Shown here piece by piece: positions 1-6,543 of a stretch of DNA of 10,994 nucleotides. This DNA comes from Candidatus Elarobacter sp. (GTDB lineage: Bacteria > Vulcanimicrobiota > Vulcanimicrobiia > Vulcanimicrobiales > Vulcanimicrobiaceae). How positions within the stretch are numbered: position 1 is the stretch's first letter; each line of letters opens with the position of its first letter. The stretch covers positions 1 through 10,994 of the forward strand of contig JASLGJ010000034.1 in assembly GCA_030150085.1 (NCBI GenBank), written 5' to 3'. Below the pieces are notes generated by a model. That model was not told the origin of the DNA and searched no databases. It saw only the letters and a list, made by a program, of their open reading frames with translations. The position numbers were made by a program, and so were the translations under genes.

Positions 1-115
1 CCGCTTCGGGCGGGTCGAGGAGATCGCCGCGCTGGTGGACTGGCTGTGCAGCGAGGAGTGCTCGTTCTCGACCGGCGCCGCGTTCGACCTCTCCGGCGGC
101 CGCTCGACGTACTGA
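1..115 (+). CDS. SDR-family oxidoreductase, C-terminal fragment
   Basis: Only the last 37 codons are in the window; the gene begins upstream of base 1 and the first complete codon is at base 2. The frame ends in STGAAFDLSGGRSTY followed by TGA at 113-115. A C-terminal 'TG..fdlsGG.aty' block is the usual ending of classical short-chain dehydrogenase/reductases (FabG-like), where it lies near the cofactor and the subunit interface. The catalytic Tyr-Lys and the nucleotide-binding Gly motif would be upstream and are not visible, so substrate and cofactor cannot be judged. The gene converges on the epimerase, with stop codons two bases apart. Being beside a sugar-acid dehydratase operon, a sugar or sugar-acid dehydrogenase role is plausible but inferred. 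Confidence 0.82.
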   Translation, partial: RFGRVEEIAALVDWLCSEECSFSTGAAFDLSGGRSTY

Positions 116-117
116 CC

Positions 118-1020
118 TCACCGCCCCGCCGCGGCGCGGTAGAAGGCGATCGTGGCGCGCGTGCCCTCGGCCAGCGAGGTGCGCCGCACGCCGGGAAAGA
201 GCGCGTGCAGCGGCGCCTCGTCGACCTGCGCGGCGAACATCAGCTCCGGGCCCTCGGCCCGCACGTCGGCGTCCGGGACCTCGGCGCGGATCGCGGCGAG
301 CACCTCGCCCATGCCCGCGAGCTGGCCCTGCAGGCTGAACGCGTGCGCGCCCTCGGGCGCCTCGGTCGCGGCGCGGGCGAAGAGCGCGGCCACGTCGGCG
401 GCGTAGTCCATCCCGGTCTTGCCGGTGAAGCGGATCGTGTACGGCCGCCCTTCCGCGGCGGCGCGCATGGCCAGCGTGGGGTCGGCGGTGACGCCGATCT
501 CGCGCCCCGGGCCGTACGCGGTGGAGGGGCGCAGGCCGACGCTGCGCAAGCCGGCATCGTGCCAGTACGCGCGCGCGGTGCCCTCGTTGCACAGCTTGTA
601 GGCGCCGTAGTGGGTGCGCGGCTCGGGGTGGACGCCGTCGTCGGGCCCGAACACCGCCGCGCTGGAGGCGTAGGCGATGCCGCGCACGCCGGCCCGCTTG
701 GCGGCCTCGAAGACGTGCAGCGTGCCGAGCACGTTGACCCGCGCGCCCAGCAGCGGGTCCTTGCGCGCGGTCGGGATCAGCACCGCGGCCAGGTGCACGA
801 CCGCCTCGCAGCCCTCCACCGCGGCGTTCACCGCGGCCGGGTCGGCGATGTCGCCCTGGCGCAGCTTCACCCGCCCGGCCGGCTGCGGGCCGACGATCGC
901 GTCGAACAGCGCGCGCTTGCAGTGCAGGTCGAACACGCGCACGTCGTGCCCGCCGGCGAGCAGCGTGCGCGCGGTCCAGGCGCCGATGAAGCCCAGCCCG
1001 CCGGTGATCAGGACGCGCAT
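118..1020 (-). CDS. NAD(P)-dependent epimerase/dehydratase (extended SDR), 300 aa
   Basis: This is a complete 300-residue extended SDR. Residues 4-13 carry the Rossmann motif (ITGGLGFIG). D31 at the end of beta-2 favours NAD(H). GDIAD (56-60) is the adenine-contacting loop and HLAA is at 76-79. The catalytic set is S119/S120 with Y138-x3-K142, followed by the RPSTAYGPGRE substrate-loop motif (164-174). The open frame extends upstream past the start, but ATG at 1020 is chosen because the protein begins directly with the Rossmann strand and a GGAGGA site lies 11 bases before it. It is divergent from the uxaA-liv operon across 72 bases and convergent with the SDR. The family includes nucleotide-sugar epimerases, uronate dehydrogenases and D-erythronate dehydrogenases. 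The neighbouring UxaA-type dehydratase makes a sugar-acid or aldose dehydrogenase attractive, but the exact substrate is not readable. Confidence 0.9.
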   Translation of the reverse strand: MRVLITGGLGFIGAWTARTLLAGGHDVRVFDLHCKRALFDAIVGPQPAGRVKLRQGDIADPAAVNAAVEGCEAVVHLAAVLIPTARKDPLLGARVNVLGTLHVFEAAKRAGVRGIAYASSAAVFGPDDGVHPEPRTHYGAYKLCNEGTARAYWHDAGLRSVGLRPSTAYGPGREIGVTADPTLAMRAAAEGRPYTIRFTGKTGMDYAADVAALFARAATEAPEGAHAFSLQGQLAGMGEVLAAIRAEVPDADVRAEGPELMFAAQVDEAPLHALFPGVRRTSLAEGTRATIAFYRAAAGR

Positions 1021-1092
1021 ATCAGACCGGTTCCTCCGCTGGTCAGAGCGGCAGGAGTTGTCTGGCGGAGCGGCGATTCCTAGGGACCCCAC
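1021..1092. promoter_or_regulatory. Divergent intergenic promoter region, epimerase / uxaA-liv operon
   Basis: These 72 bases separate two divergent starts, so promoters for both transcripts should lie here or slightly inside the genes. The minus-strand Shine-Dalgarno (GGAGGA, seen as tcctcc near 1032-1037) serves the epimerase. An AGGGA stretch at 1082-1086 lies six bases before the uxaA ATG. A short inverted repeat, ccgct / agcgg around 1036-1051, is visible but too weak to call an operator. A ttgtct near 1058 lacks a convincing -10 partner. Confidence 0.4.
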
Positions 1093-1395
1093 ATGCCGCT
1101 CTCCCAGGACGGTGCCGCCCTGCGCCTCAAGGACGACGACGACGTCGCCGTGGCGCTCCGCGTGCTCGAAGCCGGCGTGCCGGTCCGCTTCCCGGACCTG
1201 GAGGTGGTGCCGGGGGCGGCGATCCCCAGCGGCCACAAGATCGCGCTGCGCGCGGTCGCGGCGGGGGCGCCGGTGCGCAAGTACGGGCAGGCCATCGGGC
1301 GCGCCGCGGCCCCGATCGCGCCGGGCGAGCACGTCCACGTCCACAACGTCGAGGGCATCCGCGGCCGCGGCGACCTCGCGGAGGCCGCGCCGTGA
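1093..1395 (+). CDS. UxaA-family dehydratase, small (SAF-domain) subunit, 100 aa
   Basis: This 100-residue protein matches the N-terminal SAF domain of altronate/galactarate-type dehydratases. Visible blocks are SGHKIALRAVAAG (46-58), RKYGQAIGRA (62-71) and the metal-site region PGEHVHVHN (77-85). In E. coli UxaA and GarD this domain is fused to the large catalytic part; here, as in many bacteria, it is a separate gene. It overlaps the next gene by four bases (GTGA at 1392-1395), which indicates co-translation and a heteromeric enzyme. The same small/large layout occurs in sulfolactate sulfo-lyase (SuyAB), so the family alone does not fix the substrate. The start is supported by an AGGGA site six bases upstream. 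It is the first gene of the operon. Confidence 0.9.
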   Translation: MPLSQDGAALRLKDDDDVAVALRVLEAGVPVRFPDLEVVPGAAIPSGHKIALRAVAAGAPVRKYGQAIGRAAAPIAPGEHVHVHNVEGIRGRGDLAEAAP

Positions 1396-2549
1396 CCGCG
1401 TTCCAGGGCTACCGGCGGCGCAACGGCACGGTCGGAGTGCGCAACCACGTGCTGGTGCTGCCCTCGGTGATGTGCGCCAACCACGTCGTCGACCGGATCG
1501 GGCGCGCCGTGCCCGACGCCGTCACCGTCGGCCACCCCACCGGCTGCTCGCAGGTCGGGGCCGACTTCGAGCAGACGAAGCGCACCATGGCGGGCTTCGC
1601 CGCCAACCCCAACGTCGCCGCGGTGCTGGTCGTCGGGCTGGGCTGCGAGACCAACGAGTCCAAGGCCCTGGCGGCCGAGATCGCGGCGCGCGGGCAGCGG
1701 GTCGAGGTGCTCGGCATCCAGGAGTCGGGCGGCTCGTCCGAGACCATCGCGCGCGGAAGCGAGATCGCGCGCGAGCTGCTGCGCGAGGCCGCGGTCTGGC
1801 AGCGCGAGACGTGCGCGCTCGACGCGCTGATCCTGGGCACCGAGTGCGGCGGAAGCGACGGCTTCTCGGGGATCACGGCCAACCCCGCGCTGGGCTACGC
1901 CAGCGACCGCGTGGTGGCCGAGGGCGGGACGGTGATCCTGGCCGAACTGCCCGAGCTGGTCGGCGCGGAGCACCTGCTGGCCGCGCGCGCCAGCCCGCCG
2001 GTCGCGGCCAAGCTCTACGAGCTGATCGAGCGGGTCGAGGCGCGGGCCCGCGCCATGCACGTCGACATGCGCTACGGCAACCCGACCCAGGGCAACATCG
2101 CGGGCGGCCTCACCACCATCGAGGAGAAGTCGCTGGGCGCGGCCTACAAGGGCGGCTCGAGCGAGCTGCGCGAGGTGGTGGAGTACGCCGAGCGCCCCAG
2201 CGAGCGCGGCCTGGTGGTGATGGACACGCCCGGCCAGGACATCGAGCAGCTCACCGGGATGGTCGCGGGCGGCGCGCAGGTGGTCGTGTTCACCACCGGG
2301 CGCGGCACGCCGACCGGCTCGCCGATCGCGCCGGTGATCAAGGTCGCGACCAACACGGCGATGTTCGAGCGCATGCGCGAGAACATGGACGTCGACGCGG
2401 GCGCGATCCTGAGCGGCGCGCGCACGCTCGAGCAGGTCGGCGACGAGATCTTCGGCTGGGTCGTCGACGCCGCCAACGGGCGTGCTCCCGCGGCCGAGGT
2501 GCTGGGCTTCCACGACTTCGCAATCAACCGCATCGGGCCGTCGTTCTAA
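1392..2549 (+). CDS. UxaA-family dehydratase, large catalytic subunit, 385 aa
   Basis: This is the large part of an altronate/galactarate-type dehydratase, an iron-dependent lyase that removes water from a sugar acid to give a 2-keto-3-deoxy acid. It opens with FQGYRRRNGTVGVRNHV (4-20). The conserved cysteine blocks are HPTGC (48-52), GLGCETN (82-88) and GTECGGSDGFSGITANPA (149-166). The C-terminal half has DTPGQDIEQLTG (278-289) and the TTGRGTPTGSP segment (301-311). The GTG start overlaps the small-subunit stop as GTGA. The length suits a large subunit whose SAF domain is encoded separately. The ECGGSDGFSGITANPA block is closer, from memory, to altronate/galactarate dehydratases than to SuyB. 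The substrate stays open: altronate, galactarate or another aldonate. Confidence 0.92.
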   Translation: MTAFQGYRRRNGTVGVRNHVLVLPSVMCANHVVDRIGRAVPDAVTVGHPTGCSQVGADFEQTKRTMAGFAANPNVAAVLVVGLGCETNESKALAAEIAARGQRVEVLGIQESGGSSETIARGSEIARELLREAAVWQRETCALDALILGTECGGSDGFSGITANPALGYASDRVVAEGGTVILAELPELVGAEHLLAARASPPVAAKLYELIERVEARARAMHVDMRYGNPTQGNIAGGLTTIEEKSLGAAYKGGSSELREVVEYAERPSERGLVVMDTPGQDIEQLTGMVAGGAQVVVFTTGRGTPTGSPIAPVIKVATNTAMFERMRENMDVDAGAILSGARTLEQVGDEIFGWVVDAANGRAPAAEVLGFHDFAINRIGPSF

Positions 2550-2569
2550 CGGCGCGCCCACGCCACGCT

Positions 2570-2576
2570 GGAGGGG
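2570..2576 (+). promoter_or_regulatory. Ribosome binding site of livK-like gene
   Basis: GGAGGGG lies six bases before the GTG at 2583. It is the strongest Shine-Dalgarno in the plus-strand operon and fixes the GTG as the start of the binding protein. The highest expression in importer operons is normally needed for this subunit, which fits. Confidence 0.7.
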
Positions 2577-2582
2577 TCGAAC

Positions 2583-3740
2583 GTGGGTCTGAACCGGAAG
2601 AACTTTCTTGCAACGGCCGGCGCGGCCGCAACCGGGGCCGCGCTCGGCTTTCCGGCGATCGTCGGGGCCGCGCCCGCCCCGATCCGGCTGGGCTCGATCC
2701 CCTGCCTGACCGGCGCCAACGCGCTGCTCGGCCAGCAGGAGCACGAGGGCGTGCTGCTCGCCATCGACGAGATCAACCGCCGCCCGGACAAGGTCTACGG
2801 CGGGCGGCCCTTCGAGCTGGTCGAGGAGGACGCGACCAACGACAACCAGGCCGCGGTCTCGGCGCTCAACAAGCTGCTGGGCGAGAACGTCGACGCGATC
2901 GTCAACCCGGTGCTCTCGACCCAGGTCCAGGCCATGGCGCCGGTGATGAAGTCGCGCGAGATCCCCTGGCTGACGGGCGGCACCGCGGTTCGCAACACCC
3001 AGCTCGGGGTGAGCAGCATGTTTCGCCTGCGCGCCTCGGACGGCATCACCGCCGCCGCGATGACCAACTTCGCGGTCAAGGACCGCCACGCCAAGAAGGT
3101 CGCGATCCTGCACGCGAGCGACGCCTTCGGGACCGGCGGCGCCGAGCAGATCGTCGCCAACCTGAAGAAGCTGGGGATGGACCCCGTCGCCAACGAGCAG
3201 TACCCCAAGGAGGCCAAAGACTTCACCGCCGAGATCCTCAAGCTCAAGCAGTCCGGCGCCGACGCGGTGCTGATGTACATCCAGAACCCCAGCGACACGG
3301 CGATCATCCTGCAGCAGATGCGCTCGCTGGGATTGACGATTCCGCTCATCGGCTCGCCCTCGCTGGCCAACCAGACGGCGCTGGAGACCGCGGGCAAGAA
3401 CGCCAACGGCGCCTACGCCGCGGTCGACTTCATCGTCGGCTTCAACTCCAACGTCGCGACGCACTTCATCACCTCGTACTACAACCGCTACCACCACCAG
3501 CCCGACGTCGGGAGCGGCTCGGGCTGGGTCTACGACGCGGTCAACATGCTGGCATCCGTCTACCGCAAGCAGAAGTCGTCCGACCCCAGGCAGACCATCG
3601 CCTCGCTCAAGGCGCTGCGCGGCTGGGAGGGCGTGCTGGGGCGCTTCGACTGCGACGGCGAGGGCAACATGGTGCACGCGGTCTCGATCGGCCAGGTCGC
3701 CGACCAGAAGCTGCACCTGGTGAAAAAGGTCACCGCCTGA
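2583..3740 (+). CDS. livK: Liv-type ABC transporter substrate-binding protein, 385 aa
   Basis: This is a periplasmic type I binding protein of the LivK/HAAT family, the ligand receptor for the importer encoded by the next four genes. Residues 4-30 form the export signal: N-R-K-N-F-L, then an Ala/Gly-rich core ending near VGAA. This resembles a Tat signal with RK instead of RR. There is no lipobox. The mature protein starts with PIRLGSIPCLTG and continues through the first lobe (QEHEGVLLAIDEIN) and the hinge/second lobe (ILHASDAFGTGGAEQI). Two cysteines (in SIPCLTG and in FDCDG near the C-terminus) could form the family disulfide. It follows uxaA by 33 bases. The gene name denotes the family only: the dehydratase context suggests a sugar acid or other carboxylate ligand rather than leucine. 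Confidence 0.9.
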   Translation: MGLNRKNFLATAGAAATGAALGFPAIVGAAPAPIRLGSIPCLTGANALLGQQEHEGVLLAIDEINRRPDKVYGGRPFELVEEDATNDNQAAVSALNKLLGENVDAIVNPVLSTQVQAMAPVMKSREIPWLTGGTAVRNTQLGVSSMFRLRASDGITAAAMTNFAVKDRHAKKVAILHASDAFGTGGAEQIVANLKKLGMDPVANEQYPKEAKDFTAEILKLKQSGADAVLMYIQNPSDTAIILQQMRSLGLTIPLIGSPSLANQTALETAGKNANGAYAAVDFIVGFNSNVATHFITSYYNRYHHQPDVGSGSGWVYDAVNMLASVYRKQKSSDPRQTIASLKALRGWEGVLGRFDCDGEGNMVHAVSIGQVADQKLHLVKKVTA

Positions 3741-3741
3741 G

Positions 3742-4659
3742 GTGCACCTCGACCCGGTCGCCAACGCCCAGCTCCTGGTCAGCGGCCTGGCGATCGGCTC
3801 GATCTACGCGCTCGTCGCGCTGGGCTTCGTGCTGATCTACAACGCGGTCGGGGTGGTGAACTTCGCCCAGGGCGACTTCGTGATGTTCCCCTCGTTCGTC
3901 GCGGTGACGTTCCTGCTGCCCGCGGTCACCGTGTTCGGCACGGTCGTGCACTGGAAGCTCCCGGTGCTCGCGGTCTACCTGCTGGTGCTGCTGCTGATGG
4001 TCGGCTTCGGGCTGCTCTTCAACCGCATCGCCTATCACCCGCTGCGCGAGCGGGGCTGGATGCCGGTCGTAATCTCGACCATCGGGGTGTCGATCTTCCT
4101 GCGCAACGCCGCGCAGCTGGCCTGGGGCAGCCAGCCGGTGGTGATGCCGAGCCTGTTCCCGATCGACACGGTGACCCTGGGACCGCTCCGCGTCCGGCCC
4201 CAGGACCTGCTCATCATTGCCGTGACGGCGCTGCTGATCGCGTTCCAATACGTGCTCTTCGAGCGCACCACGCTGGGCAAGCAGATGCGCGCCACCGCGC
4301 AGGACCGCACCACCGCGCGCCTGATCGGGATCCGGGTCGGGCGGATCGTCGCGATCACGTTCGTCTACAGCGCGCTGCTGGGAACGATCTCGGGCCTGCT
4401 GGTGGCGCCGATCTTCACCGTCACCAAGGAGATGGGCGGGCTGATCGCGCTCAAGGCCTTCGCGGCCAGCATCGTGGGCGGCTTCGGCAGCATCCCCGGC
4501 GCGATCGTGGGCGGCCTGGCGATCGGGGTGATCGAGACCTTCGGCGGCTACTACCTGTCGGCGTCGTACGTGGACGCGATCGCCTTCGTGATCCTGATCG
4601 CGGTGCTGCTGGTGCGCCCGCAAGGCCTGTTCGGCGAGCGCGTCGCGGAGAAGGCTTGA
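3742..4659 (+). CDS. livH: Liv-type ABC transporter permease (LivH), 305 aa
   Basis: This is one of the two inner-membrane permeases of the importer. The N-terminus has the LivH signature GSIYALVALGFVLIYNAVG (19-37) followed by VNFAQGDF (39-46). About eight hydrophobic segments follow. The cytoplasmic coupling loop ATAQDRTTARLIGI (about 184-197) is where the ATPases dock. The C-terminal half has the usual SIVGGFGSIPGAIVGG helix pair and ends RPQGLFGERVAEKA. The GTG start lies one base after the livK stop, so translation is probably coupled. Length is normal. The TGA stop at 4657-4659 shares its last base with an ATG that opens a short frame leading to livM. Confidence 0.92.
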   Translation: MHLDPVANAQLLVSGLAIGSIYALVALGFVLIYNAVGVVNFAQGDFVMFPSFVAVTFLLPAVTVFGTVVHWKLPVLAVYLLVLLLMVGFGLLFNRIAYHPLRERGWMPVVISTIGVSIFLRNAAQLAWGSQPVVMPSLFPIDTVTLGPLRVRPQDLLIIAVTALLIAFQYVLFERTTLGKQMRATAQDRTTARLIGIRVGRIVAITFVYSALLGTISGLLVAPIFTVTKEMGGLIALKAFAASIVGGFGSIPGAIVGGLAIGVIETFGGYYLSASYVDAIAFVILIAVLLVRPQGLFGERVAEKA

Positions 4660-4712
4660 TGGACGGCCGGGCGCTGCCGGGTAGCCGCGCGCTGACGGGC
4701 AGCGGGTGCTGA
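4659..4712 (+). other. Possible 17-codon minicistron bridging livH and livM
   Basis: An ATG at 4659 shares its A with the livH stop (TGATG). It opens a 17-residue frame, MDGRALPGSRALTGSGC, whose TGA at 4710-4712 shares its A with the livM ATG (again TGATG). The first 17 bases match the livM start at 4712-4728 in 14 positions, at an exact 53-base offset, and the peptide beginnings are alike (MDGRAL / MGRRAL). It may be a decayed duplicate of the livM start that keeps ribosomes on the message. It could equally be chance, and production of a functional peptide is unlikely. Confidence 0.3.
4672..4704 (+). repeat. Inverted repeat in the livH-livM gap
   Basis: CGCTGCC at 4672-4678 pairs perfectly with GGCAGCG at 4698-4704 around a 19-base loop. 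It ends eight bases before the livM ATG at 4712, where a Shine-Dalgarno would normally sit. It might limit independent initiation at livM; no U-tract follows, so it is not a typical terminator. Confidence 0.35.
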
Positions 4713-5695
4713 TGGGGCGCCGGGCGCTCGGGGTCGGCGTGCTCGTCGTGGCGCTGGCGCTCGTGCCGGTGTTCGTGCGCTCGGACTACCTGCTCAACCT
4801 GTGCGACCTGGCCGGGATCTACGCCATCGCGGTGATGGGCCTGGGCATCCTGCTCGGCTTCGCGGGCCAGATGTCGCTCGCGCAGGCGGCGTTCTTCGGC
4901 ATCGGGGCGTACGCGTCGGCCTGGTTCACCACCCACCTGGGCTGGCCGGTGTGGCCCGCGATGGGCCTGGCGGTCGGCTCCAGCGCGCTGGTCGGGCTGG
5001 CCGTCGGCTACCCGTGCCTGCGGCTGTCGGGGCACTACCTCGCGCTGGCGACGATCGGCTTCGGCATCATCACCCAGCTCGTGCTGATCAACTGGCGCGA
5101 CGTGACCAACGGCAGCGACGGCATCAGCGGCATCCCCGCCCCGGTGCTCGGCCCCTGGACGCTGGACAGCTACGGGACGTACTACTATCTCGTGCTGGCG
5201 GCGGTGCTGCTCGCCGCGTACGTGGCCTGGCGCATCAAGACCACCCGGGTCGGGCGCGCGCTCGAGGCGATCCGCGAGAACGAATTGGCCGCGCGCGCGA
5301 CCGGGATCGACGCGACCCGCTACAAGATCGCCGCCTTCGTGCTCTCCGGTGCGTACGCCGGGCTGGCCGGCAGCCTGCTCGCGCACAGCATCAAGTTCGT
5401 CAGCCCCGACTCCTACTCGTTCGACCAGTCGGTGGTGTTCCTGGTGATGCTGATCCTGGGCGGCTCGTCGTCGATCGGCGGGGCGATCCTGGGCGCGGTG
5501 CTGCTGACCTTCCTGCCCGAGGTGCTGCGCCCGCTCAAGAGCTCGTACATCATGGTCTACGGCGCCGCGGTCGTCGTCATGGTGATCTTCATGCCCAAGG
5601 GCCTGATGGGCCTGATCGAGACCCTGCGCGCGCGCCTGGGCGGCCCGCGCACGGGGCCGCCGCTCGCCGTGTCGGCGGGAACCGATCCCGCATGA
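4712..5695 (+). CDS. livM: Liv-type ABC transporter permease (LivM), 327 aa
   Basis: This is the second inner-membrane permease. The N-terminal helix (ALGVGVLVVALALVPVFV) is followed by the family block YAIAVMGLGILLGFAGQMSL and QAAFFGIGAYASAW. The ATPase-coupling loop ENELAARATGI is around residues 189-199. The C-terminus keeps the SSSIGGAILGAVLLTFLPE helix region and FMPKGLMGL. ATG 4712 is chosen because it overlaps the preceding short frame as TGATG. GTG 4706, two codons earlier, is the alternative, and an in-frame TAG at 4682-4684 rules out anything further upstream. The stop overlaps livG as ATGA (5692-5695), so the permease and ATPase are translationally coupled. Confidence 0.92.
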   Translation: MGRRALGVGVLVVALALVPVFVRSDYLLNLCDLAGIYAIAVMGLGILLGFAGQMSLAQAAFFGIGAYASAWFTTHLGWPVWPAMGLAVGSSALVGLAVGYPCLRLSGHYLALATIGFGIITQLVLINWRDVTNGSDGISGIPAPVLGPWTLDSYGTYYYLVLAAVLLAAYVAWRIKTTRVGRALEAIRENELAARATGIDATRYKIAAFVLSGAYAGLAGSLLAHSIKFVSPDSYSFDQSVVFLVMLILGGSSSIGGAILGAVLLTFLPEVLRPLKSSYIMVYGAAVVVMVIFMPKGLMGLIETLRARLGGPRTGPPLAVSAGTDPA

Positions 5696-6522
5696 GCGCA
5701 CCCGACGCGAACCCGCCCGGTGCGAACGCGGCCGCCGCCGCCGAGCGCGGGCTGCTCGAGGTGCGCGGGCTGGTGAAGCGCTTCGGCGGCGTGACGGCCG
5801 TCAACGCGCTCGACATGACCGTGCGCGCGGGCGACATCCACGCCCTGATCGGCCCCAACGGCTCGGGCAAGACCACGACGCTCAACGTGATCTCGGGCCT
5901 CTACCGCGCGGACGGCGGCTCGGCGCGCTTCGACGGCACCGAGCTGGCGCGGCTGCCGGCGCACGGGATCGCGCGCTGCGGCGTGGCGCGCACGTTCCAG
6001 AACATCCGGCTGTTCGGCGAGCTGAGCGTGCTGGAGAACGTGATGATCGGGCGCCACGTGCGCACGAGCACCGGCTTCCTGGGCGCGCTGCTGCCGGGCG
6101 GCGCGACCGCGCGCGAGGAGCGCGCGACGCGCGAGTTCGCGCTCGACGTGCTGCGCTTCGCCGGACTGGAGCGCACCGCGGCGCACACCGCGCGCAGCCT
6201 GCCCTACGGCGACCAGCGCCGGGTCGAGATCGCGCGCGCCCTGGCGAGCGAGCCGCGCCTGCTGCTGCTCGACGAGCCGGCGGCCGGCATGAATCCCGCC
6301 GAGACCGACGCCCTGGTGGAGCTGCTGCGCGCGATCCGCGCGCGCGGCACGACCCTGCTCCTGATCGAGCACGACATGAACCTGGTCATGACGATCAGCG
6401 ACCGGGTCACCGTGCTCAACTTCGGCCAGCACATCGCCGAGGGCCCGCCGGGCGAGATCGCGCACCACCCGGCCGTGATCGAGGCTTACCTGGGCGGGAC
6501 GCTCGATGCCGCCCGCGTCTGA
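5692..6522 (+). CDS. livG: Liv-type ABC transporter ATPase (LivG), 276 aa
   Basis: This is a cytoplasmic ATPase subunit that powers import. Motifs in order are Walker A GPNGSGKT (54-61), Q-loop TFQN (101-104), the LivG-specific signature LPYGDQRR (170-177) in place of LSGGQ, Walker B LLLLDEP (190-196) and the H-loop histidine in IEHDMN (H227). The sequence between Q-loop and signature (IRLFGELSVLENVMIGRH) is typical of LivG. All catalytic residues are present. A roughly 20-residue Ala/Pro-rich extension precedes the ABC fold; ATG 5692 is kept because it overlaps the livM stop as ATGA. It should pair with LivF as a heterodimer under LivH/LivM. Confidence 0.94.
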   Translation: MSAPDANPPGANAAAAAERGLLEVRGLVKRFGGVTAVNALDMTVRAGDIHALIGPNGSGKTTTLNVISGLYRADGGSARFDGTELARLPAHGIARCGVARTFQNIRLFGELSVLENVMIGRHVRTSTGFLGALLPGGATAREERATREFALDVLRFAGLERTAAHTARSLPYGDQRRVEIARALASEPRLLLLDEPAAGMNPAETDALVELLRAIRARGTTLLLIEHDMNLVMTISDRVTVLNFGQHIAEGPPGEIAHHPAVIEAYLGGTLDAARV

Positions 6523-6524
6523 CG

Positions 6525-6541
6525 AGCCGCTCGATGCGGCT
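6525..6541 (+). repeat. Perfect hairpin filling the livG-livF gap
   Basis: AGCCGC (6525-6530) and GCGGCT (6536-6541) form a perfect six-base stem with the loop TCGAT. It occupies 17 of the 21 bases between livG and livF and ends two bases before the GTG start. No Shine-Dalgarno is visible in the gap. The hairpin would occupy that position, so livF translation may depend on ribosomes arriving from livG. There is no U-tract. Confidence 0.4.
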
Positions 6542-6543
6542 GC

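Noticed and set aside
1392..2549. Naming the dehydratase as sulfolactate sulfo-lyase (SuyB)
   Set aside because: The split layout fits, but the cysteine blocks and GTECGGSDGFSGITANPA are closer, from memory, to altronate/galactarate enzymes, and no sulfonate genes are in view.
1080..3764. Very long minus-strand open frame antisense to uxaA and livK
   Set aside because: The translation is Arg/Gly/Ala/Asp-rich without domain motifs. It is the mirror of well-recognised plus-strand genes, and stop codons are rare in such GC-rich DNA.
677..3835. Very long plus-strand open frame across the epimerase, uxaA and livK
   Set aside because: It overlaps genes with clear family motifs in other frames, and its product is low-complexity Arg-rich sequence. 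It is a composition artefact.
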